Source: Advenella sp. S44 (GTDB lineage Bacteria > Pseudomonadota > Gammaproteobacteria > Burkholderiales > Burkholderiaceae_B). From it: a stretch of 64,000 nucleotides of DNA. Below the pieces are notes generated by a model. That model was given only the letters and a program-made list of their open reading frames with translations. It was not told the DNA's origin and made no database searches. Positions 1 to 9,573 of the stretch are shown here, one piece after another; within the stretch, counting starts at the first letter, position 1; every line of letters begins with the position of its first letter. Location: contig NZ_NEXS01000003.1 in NCBI RefSeq assembly GCF_002810445.1, positions 1,240,001 to 1,304,000 of the forward strand. The letters run 5' to 3'. The translations under genes were made by a program, and so were the position numbers.

Positions 1-28
1 CGTGGCAGCCTGCGCATTTATTCCAGGG

Positions 29-1705
29 TCAATCCTGTGGGGATGCCTGCTTGAGTTCACGTTTGAGAATTTTGCCCACCGGCGATTTGGGCAATTCATC
101 ACGAAACTCAACGATCTTGGGCACCTTATAACCGGTCAGTTCGGTCCTGCAAAAATCGATCAATGCGCTTTCCGTCAGCGACGGATCTTTGCGGACCACG
201 ACGATTTTGACTACTTCGCCGGATGCGCCGTTATCAGCGCCGATGGCCGCCACTTCGTTAACACCGGGATGCGAAGCCACAACCTCTTCGATTTCCGATG
301 GGTATACATTGAATCCCGAAACAATGATGAGCTCTTTTTTGCGATCGACAAGGAAAATATATCCGTCCTCGTTGATATATCCCATATCTCCAGTGCGCAG
401 GAAACCGTCAGGTTCGAAAGCCTTTTGGGTGTCGGCCGGCCTGTTCCAGTACTCACGCATGACTTGAGGTCCCTTGATACAAAGTTCGCCGGTTTCATTA
501 ACGGCCAGCTCCGTGCCCTGGTCGTCGCGAATTGAAATATCGGTAGAAGGAACCGGCAGGCCGATTGAGCCATTGAATTGCTTCAGATCCAGTGGATTGA
601 TGGTTGCCGCCGGTGAAGTCTCAGTCAGGCCGTAAGCCTGCGTCAGTGGCTTGCCAGTCAGTTTTTTCCAGCGTTCGGCCACGGTTCGCTGAACTGCCAT
701 GCCGCCGCCGAGCGTGAGCGTCAAATTGTCAAAAGATACCGATTTGAAATCGGGATTGTTCATCAGCGCATTGAACAGTGTGTTAACGCCGGTGAAGGCG
801 GTAAACGGATACTTGCGTAGTTCCTTGATAAAAGCCGGAACGTCGCGCGGATTGAGGATTAGCAGATTGGTGGCCCCAAGTTTGATGAACGTGAGGCAAT
901 TGGCGGTCAGGGCAAAAATATGATAAAGGGGCAGGGCCGTGACAATGAAGTCTTTACCATCCTCTTTTGCATGCGGTTTTACCCAGGCATAGGCCTGGCA
1001 CAGATTGGCCACCATATTACCGTGGGTGAGCACCGCGCCCTTGGCAACGCCTGTAGTGCCGCCGGTATATTGCAGGAATGCCATATCCGAATGATCCAGG
1101 CTGACCACCTTGAAATCTGCTACGTTGGTACGCTTCATGATATCGGCAAAGCGAAGATGTCCGGGCAATGACCAGCCAGGCACCATTTTTTTGACATGCC
1201 GTACGATCAGATTCAAAGCCAGGCCTTTGACCGCGCCCAGCATATCACCCAGCGTGGTAACCACCACATGCTTGAGCTTGGGCAATTCCGGTATGGCCAC
1301 TTCAAGCGTGTGTGCAAAGTTTTCCACCACGACCACGAACTCTGCTTCGGCATCCTTAAGCTGGTGTTGCAGTTCACGGGCCGTATATAGTGGGTTGCAG
1401 TTGACGACCGTGCAGCCGGCAAGCAGGGTGCCAAACAGGGCCACTGGATATTGCAGGACGTTAGGCATCATCAATGCGACCCGTGTTCCCCGTGTTGCGC
1501 CCTGTGCCTGCAGCCAGGCCGCAAAGCGACGGGCAGATTCGTGCAGCTGTGCGTAGCTGAGCGACTGTCCCATGGAAATATAGGCCGTCGAGTCGGCAAA
1601 GCGCTCGCAACTTTCATTGAACAAGTCCGCCAGAGAGGCGTAATCGTCCACATTGATTTCGGCCGGAACCCCTTTTGGATAATTTTTTAGCCAGATTTTT
1701 TCCAT
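29..1705 (-). CDS. fadD: Long-chain fatty-acid--CoA ligase FadD
   Basis: A 558-residue acyl-CoA synthetase that activates fatty acids with ATP and CoA at the inner membrane before beta-oxidation. The AMP-binding P-loop YTGGTTGVAKG is at residues 213-223, the motif YGLTETSP follows in the middle of the protein, and the C-terminal lid ends with the catalytic-lysine region PKSPVGKILKREL. Length matches FadD (about 560). It is the last gene of a minus-strand series that also carries fadL and the beta-oxidation enzymes, which supports a fatty-acid rather than an aromatic substrate. It starts 48 bases after the chalcone-isomerase-like gene, so the two are probably co-transcribed. The exact chain-length preference cannot be read from sequence. 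Confidence 0.93.
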   Translation of the reverse strand: MEKIWLKNYPKGVPAEINVDDYASLADLFNESCERFADSTAYISMGQSLSYAQLHESARRFAAWLQAQGATRGTRVALMMPNVLQYPVALFGTLLAGCTVVNCNPLYTARELQHQLKDAEAEFVVVVENFAHTLEVAIPELPKLKHVVVTTLGDMLGAVKGLALNLIVRHVKKMVPGWSLPGHLRFADIMKRTNVADFKVVSLDHSDMAFLQYTGGTTGVAKGAVLTHGNMVANLCQAYAWVKPHAKEDGKDFIVTALPLYHIFALTANCLTFIKLGATNLLILNPRDVPAFIKELRKYPFTAFTGVNTLFNALMNNPDFKSVSFDNLTLTLGGGMAVQRTVAERWKKLTGKPLTQAYGLTETSPAATINPLDLKQFNGSIGLPVPSTDISIRDDQGTELAVNETGELCIKGPQVMREYWNRPADTQKAFEPDGFLRTGDMGYINEDGYIFLVDRKKELIIVSGFNVYPSEIEEVVASHPGVNEVAAIGADNGASGEVVKIVVVRKDPSLTESALIDFCRTELTGYKVPKIVEFRDELPKSPVGKILKRELKQASPQD

Positions 1706-1753
1706 TTCTTATCCTGCTCGTAAAGGACAATTAGCGGAACGCTGTGAGCAGCG

Positions 1754-2332
1754 TCAATTAGCACCCAGCAGGGCTTGCTTCAATGACGACTGAGCCGGAT
1801 CTTGGCCCAGCCATACGGCAAGCAGCGCCCGCGCAAAAGCCGCGTCGTCAACGGCGCCTTGTTGCGCTCCCTGCGCAGACACGGACACCCGCGATCCTGA
1901 GAATACAATATCGATCACACTGCCTCGCTTAAGACTTTTCTGTTTGAGCAGCAGGCTGGCAAACTGTTTTGCCGAAGGCTGTATGGCCTGCCACTGGCGC
2001 TCATCGGTGTTATCCCGCAAGCCCTCATCCAGTGCGTCTGCCAGTGAAGCGCTGTCAACGTCGCGCAGCAAAACCAGCCGCATGGCACGCGGTGCAGTAC
2101 TATTAATCAGCGCCTGTGCCTGGTCGGTTTTCTCCCCAGTGTACAACGCAGCAAGATATACGTCGAATACAACTTTCTTTCGAATGCCCGCACCGTTGAG
2201 AATCAGCTGCGTGTTGGCAACGTGTAACGTATCGGGCACGGTATGACCGTTTACCGTCCGCGCGCTGGCGTCTATTCCGTGGATCGACCCAATCGCGACT
2301 GCGCCTGCCAGAAAAATTGCGGTCAATTTCAT
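1754..2332 (-). CDS. Chalcone isomerase-like periplasmic protein
   Basis: A 192-residue exported protein with an N-terminal signal peptide (hydrophobic residues about 4-20, cleavage near the ASA region). The body matches the bacterial chalcone-isomerase-like family: an early VFDVYLAALYTGE-type strand, a central basic patch around MRLVLLRDVD, and a closing segment with FARALLAVWLGQDP. Bacterial members are not flavonoid enzymes as far as is known; plant and bacterial relatives of this fold bind fatty acids. Its place between fadL and fadD therefore suggests a fatty-acid-binding or envelope role, but this is inference. The start codon is preceded by a CGGAG ribosome-binding site. Confidence 0.8.
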   Translation of the reverse strand: MKLTAIFLAGAVAIGSIHGIDASARTVNGHTVPDTLHVANTQLILNGAGIRKKVVFDVYLAALYTGEKTDQAQALINSTAPRAMRLVLLRDVDSASLADALDEGLRDNTDERQWQAIQPSAKQFASLLLKQKSLKRGSVIDIVFSGSRVSVSAQGAQQGAVDDAAFARALLAVWLGQDPAQSSLKQALLGAN

Positions 2333-2438
2333 TGTTTGTCTCCGAATAAAATCCTTGTGCTGTGCAGTCCGCGGCGCATGGACCGGAGAGAGTCCGGCCC
2401 ATGCGTCTTGCAGCTACAGCCAACGCAGTTGCGGTCTA

Positions 2439-3908
2439 TCAGAAGCGGTGCGAGACCTGCAGGCCAACGATATGGCCATGGGCCTTGAAGCTGCCGCTCA
2501 GGCGACCGTATTGCGCAAGGTTGCCGTCGTTGGTATTGTCTACCCGTGATTTTTTCAAATACATGTAGCTATAGCCGACGTCGATTGCGGTATTTTCTGA
2601 AGGCTTGTACTGTGCACCGACAGAAAACCAATAGCGGTCGTTATCAGGCAGGGACGCCGGCCGGTGTTCAGCCGAGCGCACCGGAGACTGATCCCAGGCA
2701 ACGCCCGCTTTCAGCTTCCACTGTGGTGCCACTTGATACATGGCGCCCACGGCAAGACGCCAGGAGTCCTTGAATCCCAACTGCAGGCTGGCGCTGGGCA
2801 GGGTATCGCTCTTGATGGTCAACTCCGGCAGGCTGCTCCATCCGGTCCACTGGATGTCTCCCAGCAATTCCCAGCGCGGACTGACGCGCTGATAAATACT
2901 GAGCAGGGCTGTATCAGGCAGCGTCACACTGGCGCTTGATGACGAGGTGAGCGAAGCGGGCACCAGGCCGTAGATTTGCTGTAGCTGCGCAGGCAGCGCG
3001 CCAATCATGGCCGCCGATGGGCGATGGATATCGACATCGGTATCGCCGGTTGCCTTGTATTTGATACGGGAACGATATGACAGGCCGATGCGGGTGTCCT
3101 CACTCGGATGGAACATGACGCCGATATTCCAGCCGAACGCGGTATCGTTCATTTTTACCTTGGCATCACCTTCCAGAATGGGACCATACTGGTCACCCGC
3201 TGCCTTGCCCATGGCGGCGGCCTGCTGTGGCGGAACGCCGGCGGCCAGATATTGTTGTGTGATTGCACCTGTGACCTGGCTGCGCAGATCGACCACGGTG
3301 CTCTTCTCATATTCGGCCTTGATACGCTGAATATTGATGCCCGCGCCGATCGACCAGTCGTTATTGAGCCGGTAGGCCAGCGACGGATTGAAGTTCATGG
3401 TCTTGATTTCAAATCTCTTGGAATGGTAGCGGCCCATGAAACCATCCCCATAGTCGGTCGCCAGGCCAAATGGCGCGCCTATACCCAGACCGGCGAACAG
3501 ACGGTCGGATACCTGCCACGAGACATAAGCATTTGGTACGAATGCACCGCCGCCCGCGTTGTCGCCTTCATCGCCCAGGCGTGCTCCGGAAAGCGCAGCG
3601 TTGGGGGTGCGAAAGGCTGAAGGCAGTGAGCTGCGATCGTTGCTGAATTTGAAGGCGGGAACGATATAGTTGCCCCCTAGCGATACGTTAACACCGGGCA
3701 GATTCGTCATGCCCGCCGGGTTGTAGTAGATGGTAGAGGCGTTATCCGCCACGGCGCCACTGCCCGCATATGCCAGGCCCAGTCCGCTGGCATTCTGTTC
3801 CAGCAAATTGAAACCTGCGGCATGCACCACTGTGACGCCTGATATTCCCATTCCGAGCAGTGCCGCGCTCAGAAGCGTGCGCTGGAGTTTGTGTGTATGT
3901 CTCTTCAT
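2439..3908 (-). CDS. fadL: FadL/OmpP1-family outer-membrane fatty-acid transporter
   Basis: A 489-residue outer-membrane beta-barrel that admits long-chain fatty acids or other hydrophobic substrates. It has a signal peptide (about residues 1-30, ending VVHA), then the N-terminal hatch typical of FadL (AAGFNLLEQNASGLGLAYAG, then the YYNPAGMTNLPG NPA motif near residues 60-73). The chain ends in an aromatic residue (HRF), as expected for barrel assembly. Some family members carry aromatic hydrocarbons, but the surrounding fad genes favour fatty acids. A 122-base gap separates it from the upstream fusion-enzyme gene, so it may have its own promoter. Confidence 0.92.
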   Translation of the reverse strand: MKRHTHKLQRTLLSAALLGMGISGVTVVHAAGFNLLEQNASGLGLAYAGSGAVADNASTIYYNPAGMTNLPGVNVSLGGNYIVPAFKFSNDRSSLPSAFRTPNAALSGARLGDEGDNAGGGAFVPNAYVSWQVSDRLFAGLGIGAPFGLATDYGDGFMGRYHSKRFEIKTMNFNPSLAYRLNNDWSIGAGINIQRIKAEYEKSTVVDLRSQVTGAITQQYLAAGVPPQQAAAMGKAAGDQYGPILEGDAKVKMNDTAFGWNIGVMFHPSEDTRIGLSYRSRIKYKATGDTDVDIHRPSAAMIGALPAQLQQIYGLVPASLTSSSSASVTLPDTALLSIYQRVSPRWELLGDIQWTGWSSLPELTIKSDTLPSASLQLGFKDSWRLAVGAMYQVAPQWKLKAGVAWDQSPVRSAEHRPASLPDNDRYWFSVGAQYKPSENTAIDVGYSYMYLKKSRVDNTNDGNLAQYGRLSGSFKAHGHIVGLQVSHRF

Positions 3909-4030
3909 ACGTCCATCCTAAGTGTAAAACCGGTGATCGCTACAATCACGGCCAAGGTGATATCCGGGTCGTGTTAGTGCTATCACATTTGTAATTGAGG
4001 GGATTCAGTTCTGTTTCCCTGTCTTTATCG

Positions 4031-5956
4031 TCATATGCCTCCTTTACTTTGCTTGTAATGTATGGGTCCTCCCGTAAATGGTGCAAACCCTGTTCCAAAA
4101 ATTACGCCGGCATCGGCAAGATCTGCGTCCTGCACAATGTTCTGCGCGAGCTGCTTTTCAGTCTGTTCGATCAGCGGCTTGATCAGGCGCTGCGCCAGTC
4201 CCTGCGGAATGGTTTTATTGCTGCGCTGATCATGCTTGCGATTTTTCCAGACATAGAAACCTTCACCGGTTTTGACGCCAAGCTTGCCTTGGGCAATTTT
4301 GTTCTGCAGGCAACGTGGCGGCTCCTGTCCTTCTGACAACTGTTTGCCGGCGGCCATGGCAATGTCCAGGCCAACCGTATCGGCCAGCGCGATGGGCCCC
4401 ATGGGCATGCCAAATTCCAGCATTGCCGTGTCAATGACTTCGGGGTCCATTCCCTCGTCGATGCAGCGCATAGCTTGCAGCATGTACGGAGCGAGCACCG
4501 CATTGACTAGAAAGCCCGGGGTATCCTGAACCGGCAGCGGCAGTTTGCCAATTTTGCCGACGAAAGCCGCAGCGGTGTCCAGAGTCTGTTGCGCTACGCC
4601 GTCGGCGTGCACGACTTCAACCAGTGGCATGCGCGAGACCGGGTTGAAAAAGTGGATGCCGACAAAGCGTTCGGGTTGCGCCAGCGCGCTGCGCAGCTCA
4701 GTAATGGACAGGCTTGAGGTATTGGTGGCCAGCACGGCACCTTCTTTCATCTTCGGCTCAATATGTTGGTATAGCGACTGCTTGGCCTGGGAGTTTTCGC
4801 TGATCGCTTCAATCACCAGATCGGCCGTGGCAACGCCATGGCCTTCCAGGTCGGGGATCAGTCGGTCCCGGGCTGCCTGCGCGGTATAGCGATCCTTGCG
4901 GGCGTAGAGCGAAGCAGCGTTCTTGAACGCACCGGCAATGCGCTGGGCGTCGGTATCCTGCAAGGTGGTTTTGATGCCCTGCAAGGCGCACCAGGCAGCA
5001 ATCCCGCCGCCCATGACGCCGGCGCCGATAACGTGCACATGCTTTACAGGCCGGGCATTGTCTTTTTTGCCGAATGCCTTGAGCCGCTCCTGCAAGTGGA
5101 ATACGCGGATCAGGTTGCGTGTTACATCTGATTGCAACAGCCGGGTCAGCGCCTGTGGATCGGCCAGCGGATCGCCGTCATGTTGTTGCCAAATATCCAG
5201 CATGGTCAGCGTGGCAGGGTAGTGACCGTAGGGGTCTTTTTTCCGGACCTGCTTGCGTGCCTGCGACGCTATCAGCGACTTGAACGGAGCGCGGGTGAGC
5301 ATGCCGGCAAGCCCCTTGGCCTGGCGTGCAGGTTTGTCCGAGGTGACCAGATCGACGGCAGATTTTTCAGCAATCCGCGGGGCGACCAGCAGATCCACCA
5401 CACCGGCGGACTTGGCCTTGCGGCCATCCAGTGTGCGGCCGGTCAGCATCATGTTCAGCGCGGTTTGTGGCCCGATCAGGCGCGGCAGTCGCATCAGGCC
5501 GCCCCACGCCGGGAAGATTCCCAGTTTGACTTCCGGCAGTCCAATGACGGGTTTGGGCGAGTCTACCGCGATCCGATAGCGGCACGCCAGGGCCAGTTCC
5601 AGGCCGCCGCCCAGGCAGGGTCCATGTATTAGCGTCAACGTTGGAAAGGGGAGTTTTTCGACGCGGTTAAACAGATGCCAGCCTCGTTCAATCAGCTTGC
5701 GGCCGTTGTCGATGTTGTCCACATTCTGAAACTCCTTGACGTCAGCCCCCGCGATGAATCCATTGGGCTTGCTCGAGCGGATGATCAGAGCTTTGGGCGG
5801 CGTCGCTTCGAGGTGACTGACAATATCGGCCAGTTCTTCCATGACGTCGCTGGCCAGCGCATTCATGCTGCGGTCCGGGCAGTCTATGGTCAGCCATGCA
5901 ATATTCTGCGCATCGTTCTGTATGGTCCAGTTCTGGTATGTTTTCACAGTTGTCAT
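4031..5956 (-). CDS. Fatty-acid oxidation fusion enzyme (enoyl-CoA hydratase / 3-hydroxyacyl-CoA dehydrogenase, FadJ/FadB type)
   Basis: A 641-residue two-domain enzyme that hydrates enoyl-CoA and oxidises the 3-hydroxyacyl-CoA with NAD. Residues 1-200 are a crotonase domain with the two catalytic glutamates visible as E120 (GGGLELALAC) and E142 (LPEVKLGIFP). Residues 305-640 are the dehydrogenase, with the NAD loop GAGVMGGG at 311-318 and catalytic H435 in GIHFFNPV. It is about 70-80 residues shorter than E. coli FadB/FadJ, partly through a compact C-terminal 3HCDH repeat. It lies 12 bases after the thiolase gene, the usual partner subunit of the trifunctional complex. Confidence 0.92.
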   Translation of the reverse strand: MTTVKTYQNWTIQNDAQNIAWLTIDCPDRSMNALASDVMEELADIVSHLEATPPKALIIRSSKPNGFIAGADVKEFQNVDNIDNGRKLIERGWHLFNRVEKLPFPTLTLIHGPCLGGGLELALACRYRIAVDSPKPVIGLPEVKLGIFPAWGGLMRLPRLIGPQTALNMMLTGRTLDGRKAKSAGVVDLLVAPRIAEKSAVDLVTSDKPARQAKGLAGMLTRAPFKSLIASQARKQVRKKDPYGHYPATLTMLDIWQQHDGDPLADPQALTRLLQSDVTRNLIRVFHLQERLKAFGKKDNARPVKHVHVIGAGVMGGGIAAWCALQGIKTTLQDTDAQRIAGAFKNAASLYARKDRYTAQAARDRLIPDLEGHGVATADLVIEAISENSQAKQSLYQHIEPKMKEGAVLATNTSSLSITELRSALAQPERFVGIHFFNPVSRMPLVEVVHADGVAQQTLDTAAAFVGKIGKLPLPVQDTPGFLVNAVLAPYMLQAMRCIDEGMDPEVIDTAMLEFGMPMGPIALADTVGLDIAMAAGKQLSEGQEPPRCLQNKIAQGKLGVKTGEGFYVWKNRKHDQRSNKTIPQGLAQRLIKPLIEQTEKQLAQNIVQDADLADAGVIFGTGFAPFTGGPIHYKQSKGGI

Positions 5957-5968
5957 GATTGGTCCTTA

Positions 5969-7249
5969 CTACAGTGTTTCAACGAGCATGGCGCCACCCT
6001 GGCCGCCGCCGATGCAGATGGCAGCCATGCCGCGTTTCAGATTGCGCGCACGCAGCGCCTGCAGCAGATGCAGCACAATGCGCGCGCCAGAGGCGCCAAC
6101 AGGATGGCCCAGGGCAATGGCGCCGCCATCCACATTCAATTTATCCTGATCCAGCGTACCCAAAGCCGGCATGCCAAAGTGCGTCTGGCAGTACTTCTCG
6201 CTTTCAAAGGCGCGCAGGCAGCCAAGCACCTGTGCGGCAAAGGCTTCATTGATTTCCCACAGGTCAAGATCATTGACGGCAAGCCCGTGGCGCTGCAATA
6301 TGGGCGCACTGGCGTGAACCGGACCCAAGCCCATTTGCGCAGGATCCAGCGCAGCCCATTGGGCGTCGACAATGCGACCGATAGGTTGCAGGTTCCATTT
6401 GCTCACGGCGTCTTCGGAAGCCAGCAGTAGTGCGGCGGCGCCGTCTGTGACCTGGGAGCTGTTGCCTGCCGTTATGTTGCCGCTGGGCTTGTCAAATACC
6501 GGTTTGAGCTTGCCCAGTTTATCCGCCGTGGAGTCGCGGCGGATACCATCGTCTTCAGTATAGGCGTTTCCTTTTGCGTCGATAATCGCGCTGATCTCGT
6601 CGAAGGCCTGGCGATTGATTCCGCAGATGGCACGCTCATGGCTGCGCACACTGAATTGATCCATTTCGCGACGGGTAATGCCAAATTCCCAGGCCAGATT
6701 CTCGGCTGTCTGTCCCATGGAAATGCCGATGACCGGGTCGGTGAGGCCTTTGAGCAGTCCGATGACTGGCGCCAGATAGCCGGGCCTGAACTGGCGCAGC
6801 AGTCCAAGTTTTTGGCCCGTCGATTTTGCACCGTTCCATTTGGCCAGCCATCTGACCATGGCATCGGAAAATAGCAGGGGCGCACGCGAAAGCGCATCGG
6901 TGCCGCAAGCCAGTACCAGGTCCGAGCGGCCGGTTTGAATATTGGCGCATGCCGAGTCCAGTGCTTGCATGCCCGAGGCGCAGTTGCGCATGACGGTCCA
7001 GGCCGGTACGCGATGACCCGTGCCCACGCGCAACCCGACCACGCGTCCGATATTGGTTTCGTCGGGAGTGGGGGCGGCGCAGCCGACAATGACTTCGGAC
7101 AGCGACGTGGCCGGGACAGGCTGGCGCAGCAGCAGTGCGCGACCGGCCTGTACAGCCAGGTCGCCGGCAGAAAACGGCCCTGGGCCGCCACGCACCTTCA
7201 AAAAGGGTGTTCTGGCACCATCAACGACATAAACAGGTTTGAATGTCAT
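5969..7249 (-). CDS. Acetyl-CoA C-acyltransferase (FadI/FadA-type thiolase)
   Basis: A 426-residue thiolase that cleaves 3-ketoacyl-CoA to acetyl-CoA and a shortened acyl-CoA. The nucleophile is C90 in NCASGMQALDSA; the second-half motifs LWEINEAFAAQV, GHPVGASGARIV and CIGGGQGGAMLVE supply the His, the oxyanion hole and the second Cys. The length of about 430 and the long loop domain fit the FadI branch better than the 390-residue FadA. It sits between fadE (2-base gap) and the fusion hydratase/dehydrogenase (12-base gap) and so is co-transcribed with both. Confidence 0.93.
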   Translation of the reverse strand: MTFKPVYVVDGARTPFLKVRGGPGPFSAGDLAVQAGRALLLRQPVPATSLSEVIVGCAAPTPDETNIGRVVGLRVGTGHRVPAWTVMRNCASGMQALDSACANIQTGRSDLVLACGTDALSRAPLLFSDAMVRWLAKWNGAKSTGQKLGLLRQFRPGYLAPVIGLLKGLTDPVIGISMGQTAENLAWEFGITRREMDQFSVRSHERAICGINRQAFDEISAIIDAKGNAYTEDDGIRRDSTADKLGKLKPVFDKPSGNITAGNSSQVTDGAAALLLASEDAVSKWNLQPIGRIVDAQWAALDPAQMGLGPVHASAPILQRHGLAVNDLDLWEINEAFAAQVLGCLRAFESEKYCQTHFGMPALGTLDQDKLNVDGGAIALGHPVGASGARIVLHLLQALRARNLKRGMAAICIGGGQGGAMLVETL

Positions 7250-7251
7250 AG

Positions 7252-9573
7252 TCAGGATTCCTTGGTGGTGTATGTGGTTGAAGAACCGGACGTGGCCTGC
7301 ATTCTGGCCAGGCCAAGGTCAAAAGGAAAATCATCGACATGAATGACCTTGTCGCGCAGTCTGTCGCGCTCACGCAGCAAGGCGTATTCCGGGTCGCTGA
7401 TCTGGTTCATTTGATGCGCCAATTCAGAAATGTCGCGCACATTGCCAGCCGGGTGGCCATCGAACACGCCGCGTTTTTCGGCGTCGCGGATTTTTGCGTC
7501 TACCGGTTCGGCGCGCATTGTCGCCACCAGGGCTTTTTCGATGACGCCAATCGGATCTTCGTCGGTGTCAGGCACGTAGCAATTTGCCGTCAGGCGGTCG
7601 CGTGCCGCACTGGGCTGCATCAGTTGCTCGCAAATGGCGCGATCAAGCCGGTCTTTAGGGCGTCTGAATACACCGCCCCATGGAAAGACAACCAGACGCA
7701 GCATGACGCCGACCCCGCGGTGGGGAAAGTTGCGATACACGTTGAGCAACGCCGCTTGTGCCTTTTCCAGCGCGTCCTGAACCGACCAGTGAACAAAAGC
7801 TGCATCGTCCGCTTGCGCACCCTGGTCTTCAAACTGTTTTAAGGTGGCTGAGGCCAAATACAACTGGGACAGAACGTCGCCCAGACGGGCGGAAATTTTC
7901 TCGCGCTTTTTCAGGCTGCCGCCCAGGACCAGCATGGCTACGTCGGCGCTAAGCGCCAGCGCTGAAGACAGCCTGGTGATTTGTCCATAATAGGGACGCA
8001 TGGCAGAAGAGGTGCCGGCTTTTACACCCAGCACGCCCGCGCCGAACAGACCGCTGAACAATGATCGCAAGCCGTTTTTGAAGGCAAAGCCGATATGACC
8101 GAAGAGAGCATCGTCGAATTTGTCCAGTGCGATCTTGTGATCCGGTTCCTGCACGGCTGCCATTTCTTTGAGAACGTAGGGGTGGCAGCGTATTGCGCCC
8201 TGTCCGAAAATGATCAGGCTGCGCGTCAGAATATTGGCGCCTTCCACGGTAATACCGACTGGGATCTGTTGGTACGCACGGCCAAGGAAATTGGACGGGC
8301 CAAGGCATATGCCTTTTCCGCCGATAATGTCCATGCCGTCATTGACTATCACCCGGGCCCGCTCGGTGACGTGATACTTGGCAATGGAAGAGACGACGGA
8401 CGGTTTTTCGCCCAGATCCACCGCGCCGGCTGTCATGACGCGCACGGCATTGGTCATGTAAGTGTAGGCGCCCATCCGGGCAAGGACTTCCTCGATGCCT
8501 TCGAATTTGCCGATGGACAAATTGAACTGCTTGCGAATTCGCGCATAAGCGCCTACGGCGCGCACGGTCATCTGCGACATACCCACATTGGACGAAGGCA
8601 GCGAGATTGAACGGCCCGCAGCCAGGCATTCCATGAGCATGCGCCAACCCTGGCCCGCCATTTGTGGTCCGCCGATGATAAAATCCAGCGGCATGAAAAC
8701 ATTATTCCCTTCGGTAGGACCATTCATGAACATGGCGTTTAAGGGGAAATGTCGGCGGCCGATCTGTACGCCCGGATGGTCATGCGGGACCAGCGCGCAG
8801 GTAATACCGATATCTTTTTTGTCGCCAAGCAGGCCATCGGGATCGAACAGGCGAAACGCCAACCCCAGCAGTGTGCAAACGGGCGCCAGCGTGATGTAGC
8901 GCTTGTTCCATGATACCGACATCCCAAGCACCTGTTCCCCGTTCCATTCACCCATGCACACGACACCGCTATCGGGAATGGCCGCGGCGTCGGAGCCGGC
9001 CCAGGGGCTGGTCAGCGCGAAAGCAGGGATATCTTCGCCTCGCGCCAGGCGCGGCAAATAGTGATTTTTTTGTTCATCGGTGCCGTAGTGCACCAGAAGC
9101 TCGCCCGGGCCGAGAGAGTTGGGCACCATGACCGATACTGCCAGCGCCGAGTTGCGCGTGGAAAGGCGGGTCATGACTTCCGAGTGGGCGAAGGCCGAAA
9201 AACCAAGGCCGCCATATTGCTCTGGGATGATCATGCCAAGAAATCGTTTGGACTTGATGTAATCCCATGCCTGGACGGGAAGGTCGAAATCTTCTGTTGT
9301 GATTTTCCAGTCATCGACCAAAGAGCAGGCATGCGGCACTTCATTGTCCAGGAAGGATTGCTCAGCTTCAGTGAGAGTGGGCTTGGGGAATTGTTGCCAC
9401 AGTGACCAGTCTGGCTTGCCGCTGAACAACTGCGCATCCCACCATACCGTTCCGGCCTCGATGGCATCCCTTTCGGTGTCCGACATGGCCGGCAATACCT
9501 TCTTGAACTTGCCCAGCAGGGGACGACTGATATGACGTTTGCGAAACGCTTTAATGTGTTGGGAGAGGGGCAC
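7252..9573 (-). CDS. fadE: Acyl-CoA dehydrogenase FadE
   Basis: A 773-residue FAD enzyme that makes the first double bond of beta-oxidation. It is of the long FadE type: an acyl-CoA dehydrogenase core (FLGMIIPEQYGGLGFS near residue 110, LTSPWAGSDA near 190, VEGANILTRSLIIFGQGAIRCHP near 470) followed by the extra C-terminal DUF1974 region of about 280 residues. E. coli FadE is 814. Electrons should go to ETF and then to the ETF-QO encoded at 15039-16685. Its start overlaps the end of the TetR gene by 23 bases, so translation of regulator and enzyme is probably coupled. Confidence 0.93.
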   Translation of the reverse strand: MPLSQHIKAFRKRHISRPLLGKFKKVLPAMSDTERDAIEAGTVWWDAQLFSGKPDWSLWQQFPKPTLTEAEQSFLDNEVPHACSLVDDWKITTEDFDLPVQAWDYIKSKRFLGMIIPEQYGGLGFSAFAHSEVMTRLSTRNSALAVSVMVPNSLGPGELLVHYGTDEQKNHYLPRLARGEDIPAFALTSPWAGSDAAAIPDSGVVCMGEWNGEQVLGMSVSWNKRYITLAPVCTLLGLAFRLFDPDGLLGDKKDIGITCALVPHDHPGVQIGRRHFPLNAMFMNGPTEGNNVFMPLDFIIGGPQMAGQGWRMLMECLAAGRSISLPSSNVGMSQMTVRAVGAYARIRKQFNLSIGKFEGIEEVLARMGAYTYMTNAVRVMTAGAVDLGEKPSVVSSIAKYHVTERARVIVNDGMDIIGGKGICLGPSNFLGRAYQQIPVGITVEGANILTRSLIIFGQGAIRCHPYVLKEMAAVQEPDHKIALDKFDDALFGHIGFAFKNGLRSLFSGLFGAGVLGVKAGTSSAMRPYYGQITRLSSALALSADVAMLVLGGSLKKREKISARLGDVLSQLYLASATLKQFEDQGAQADDAAFVHWSVQDALEKAQAALLNVYRNFPHRGVGVMLRLVVFPWGGVFRRPKDRLDRAICEQLMQPSAARDRLTANCYVPDTDEDPIGVIEKALVATMRAEPVDAKIRDAEKRGVFDGHPAGNVRDISELAHQMNQISDPEYALLRERDRLRDKVIHVDDFPFDLGLARMQATSGSSTTYTTKES

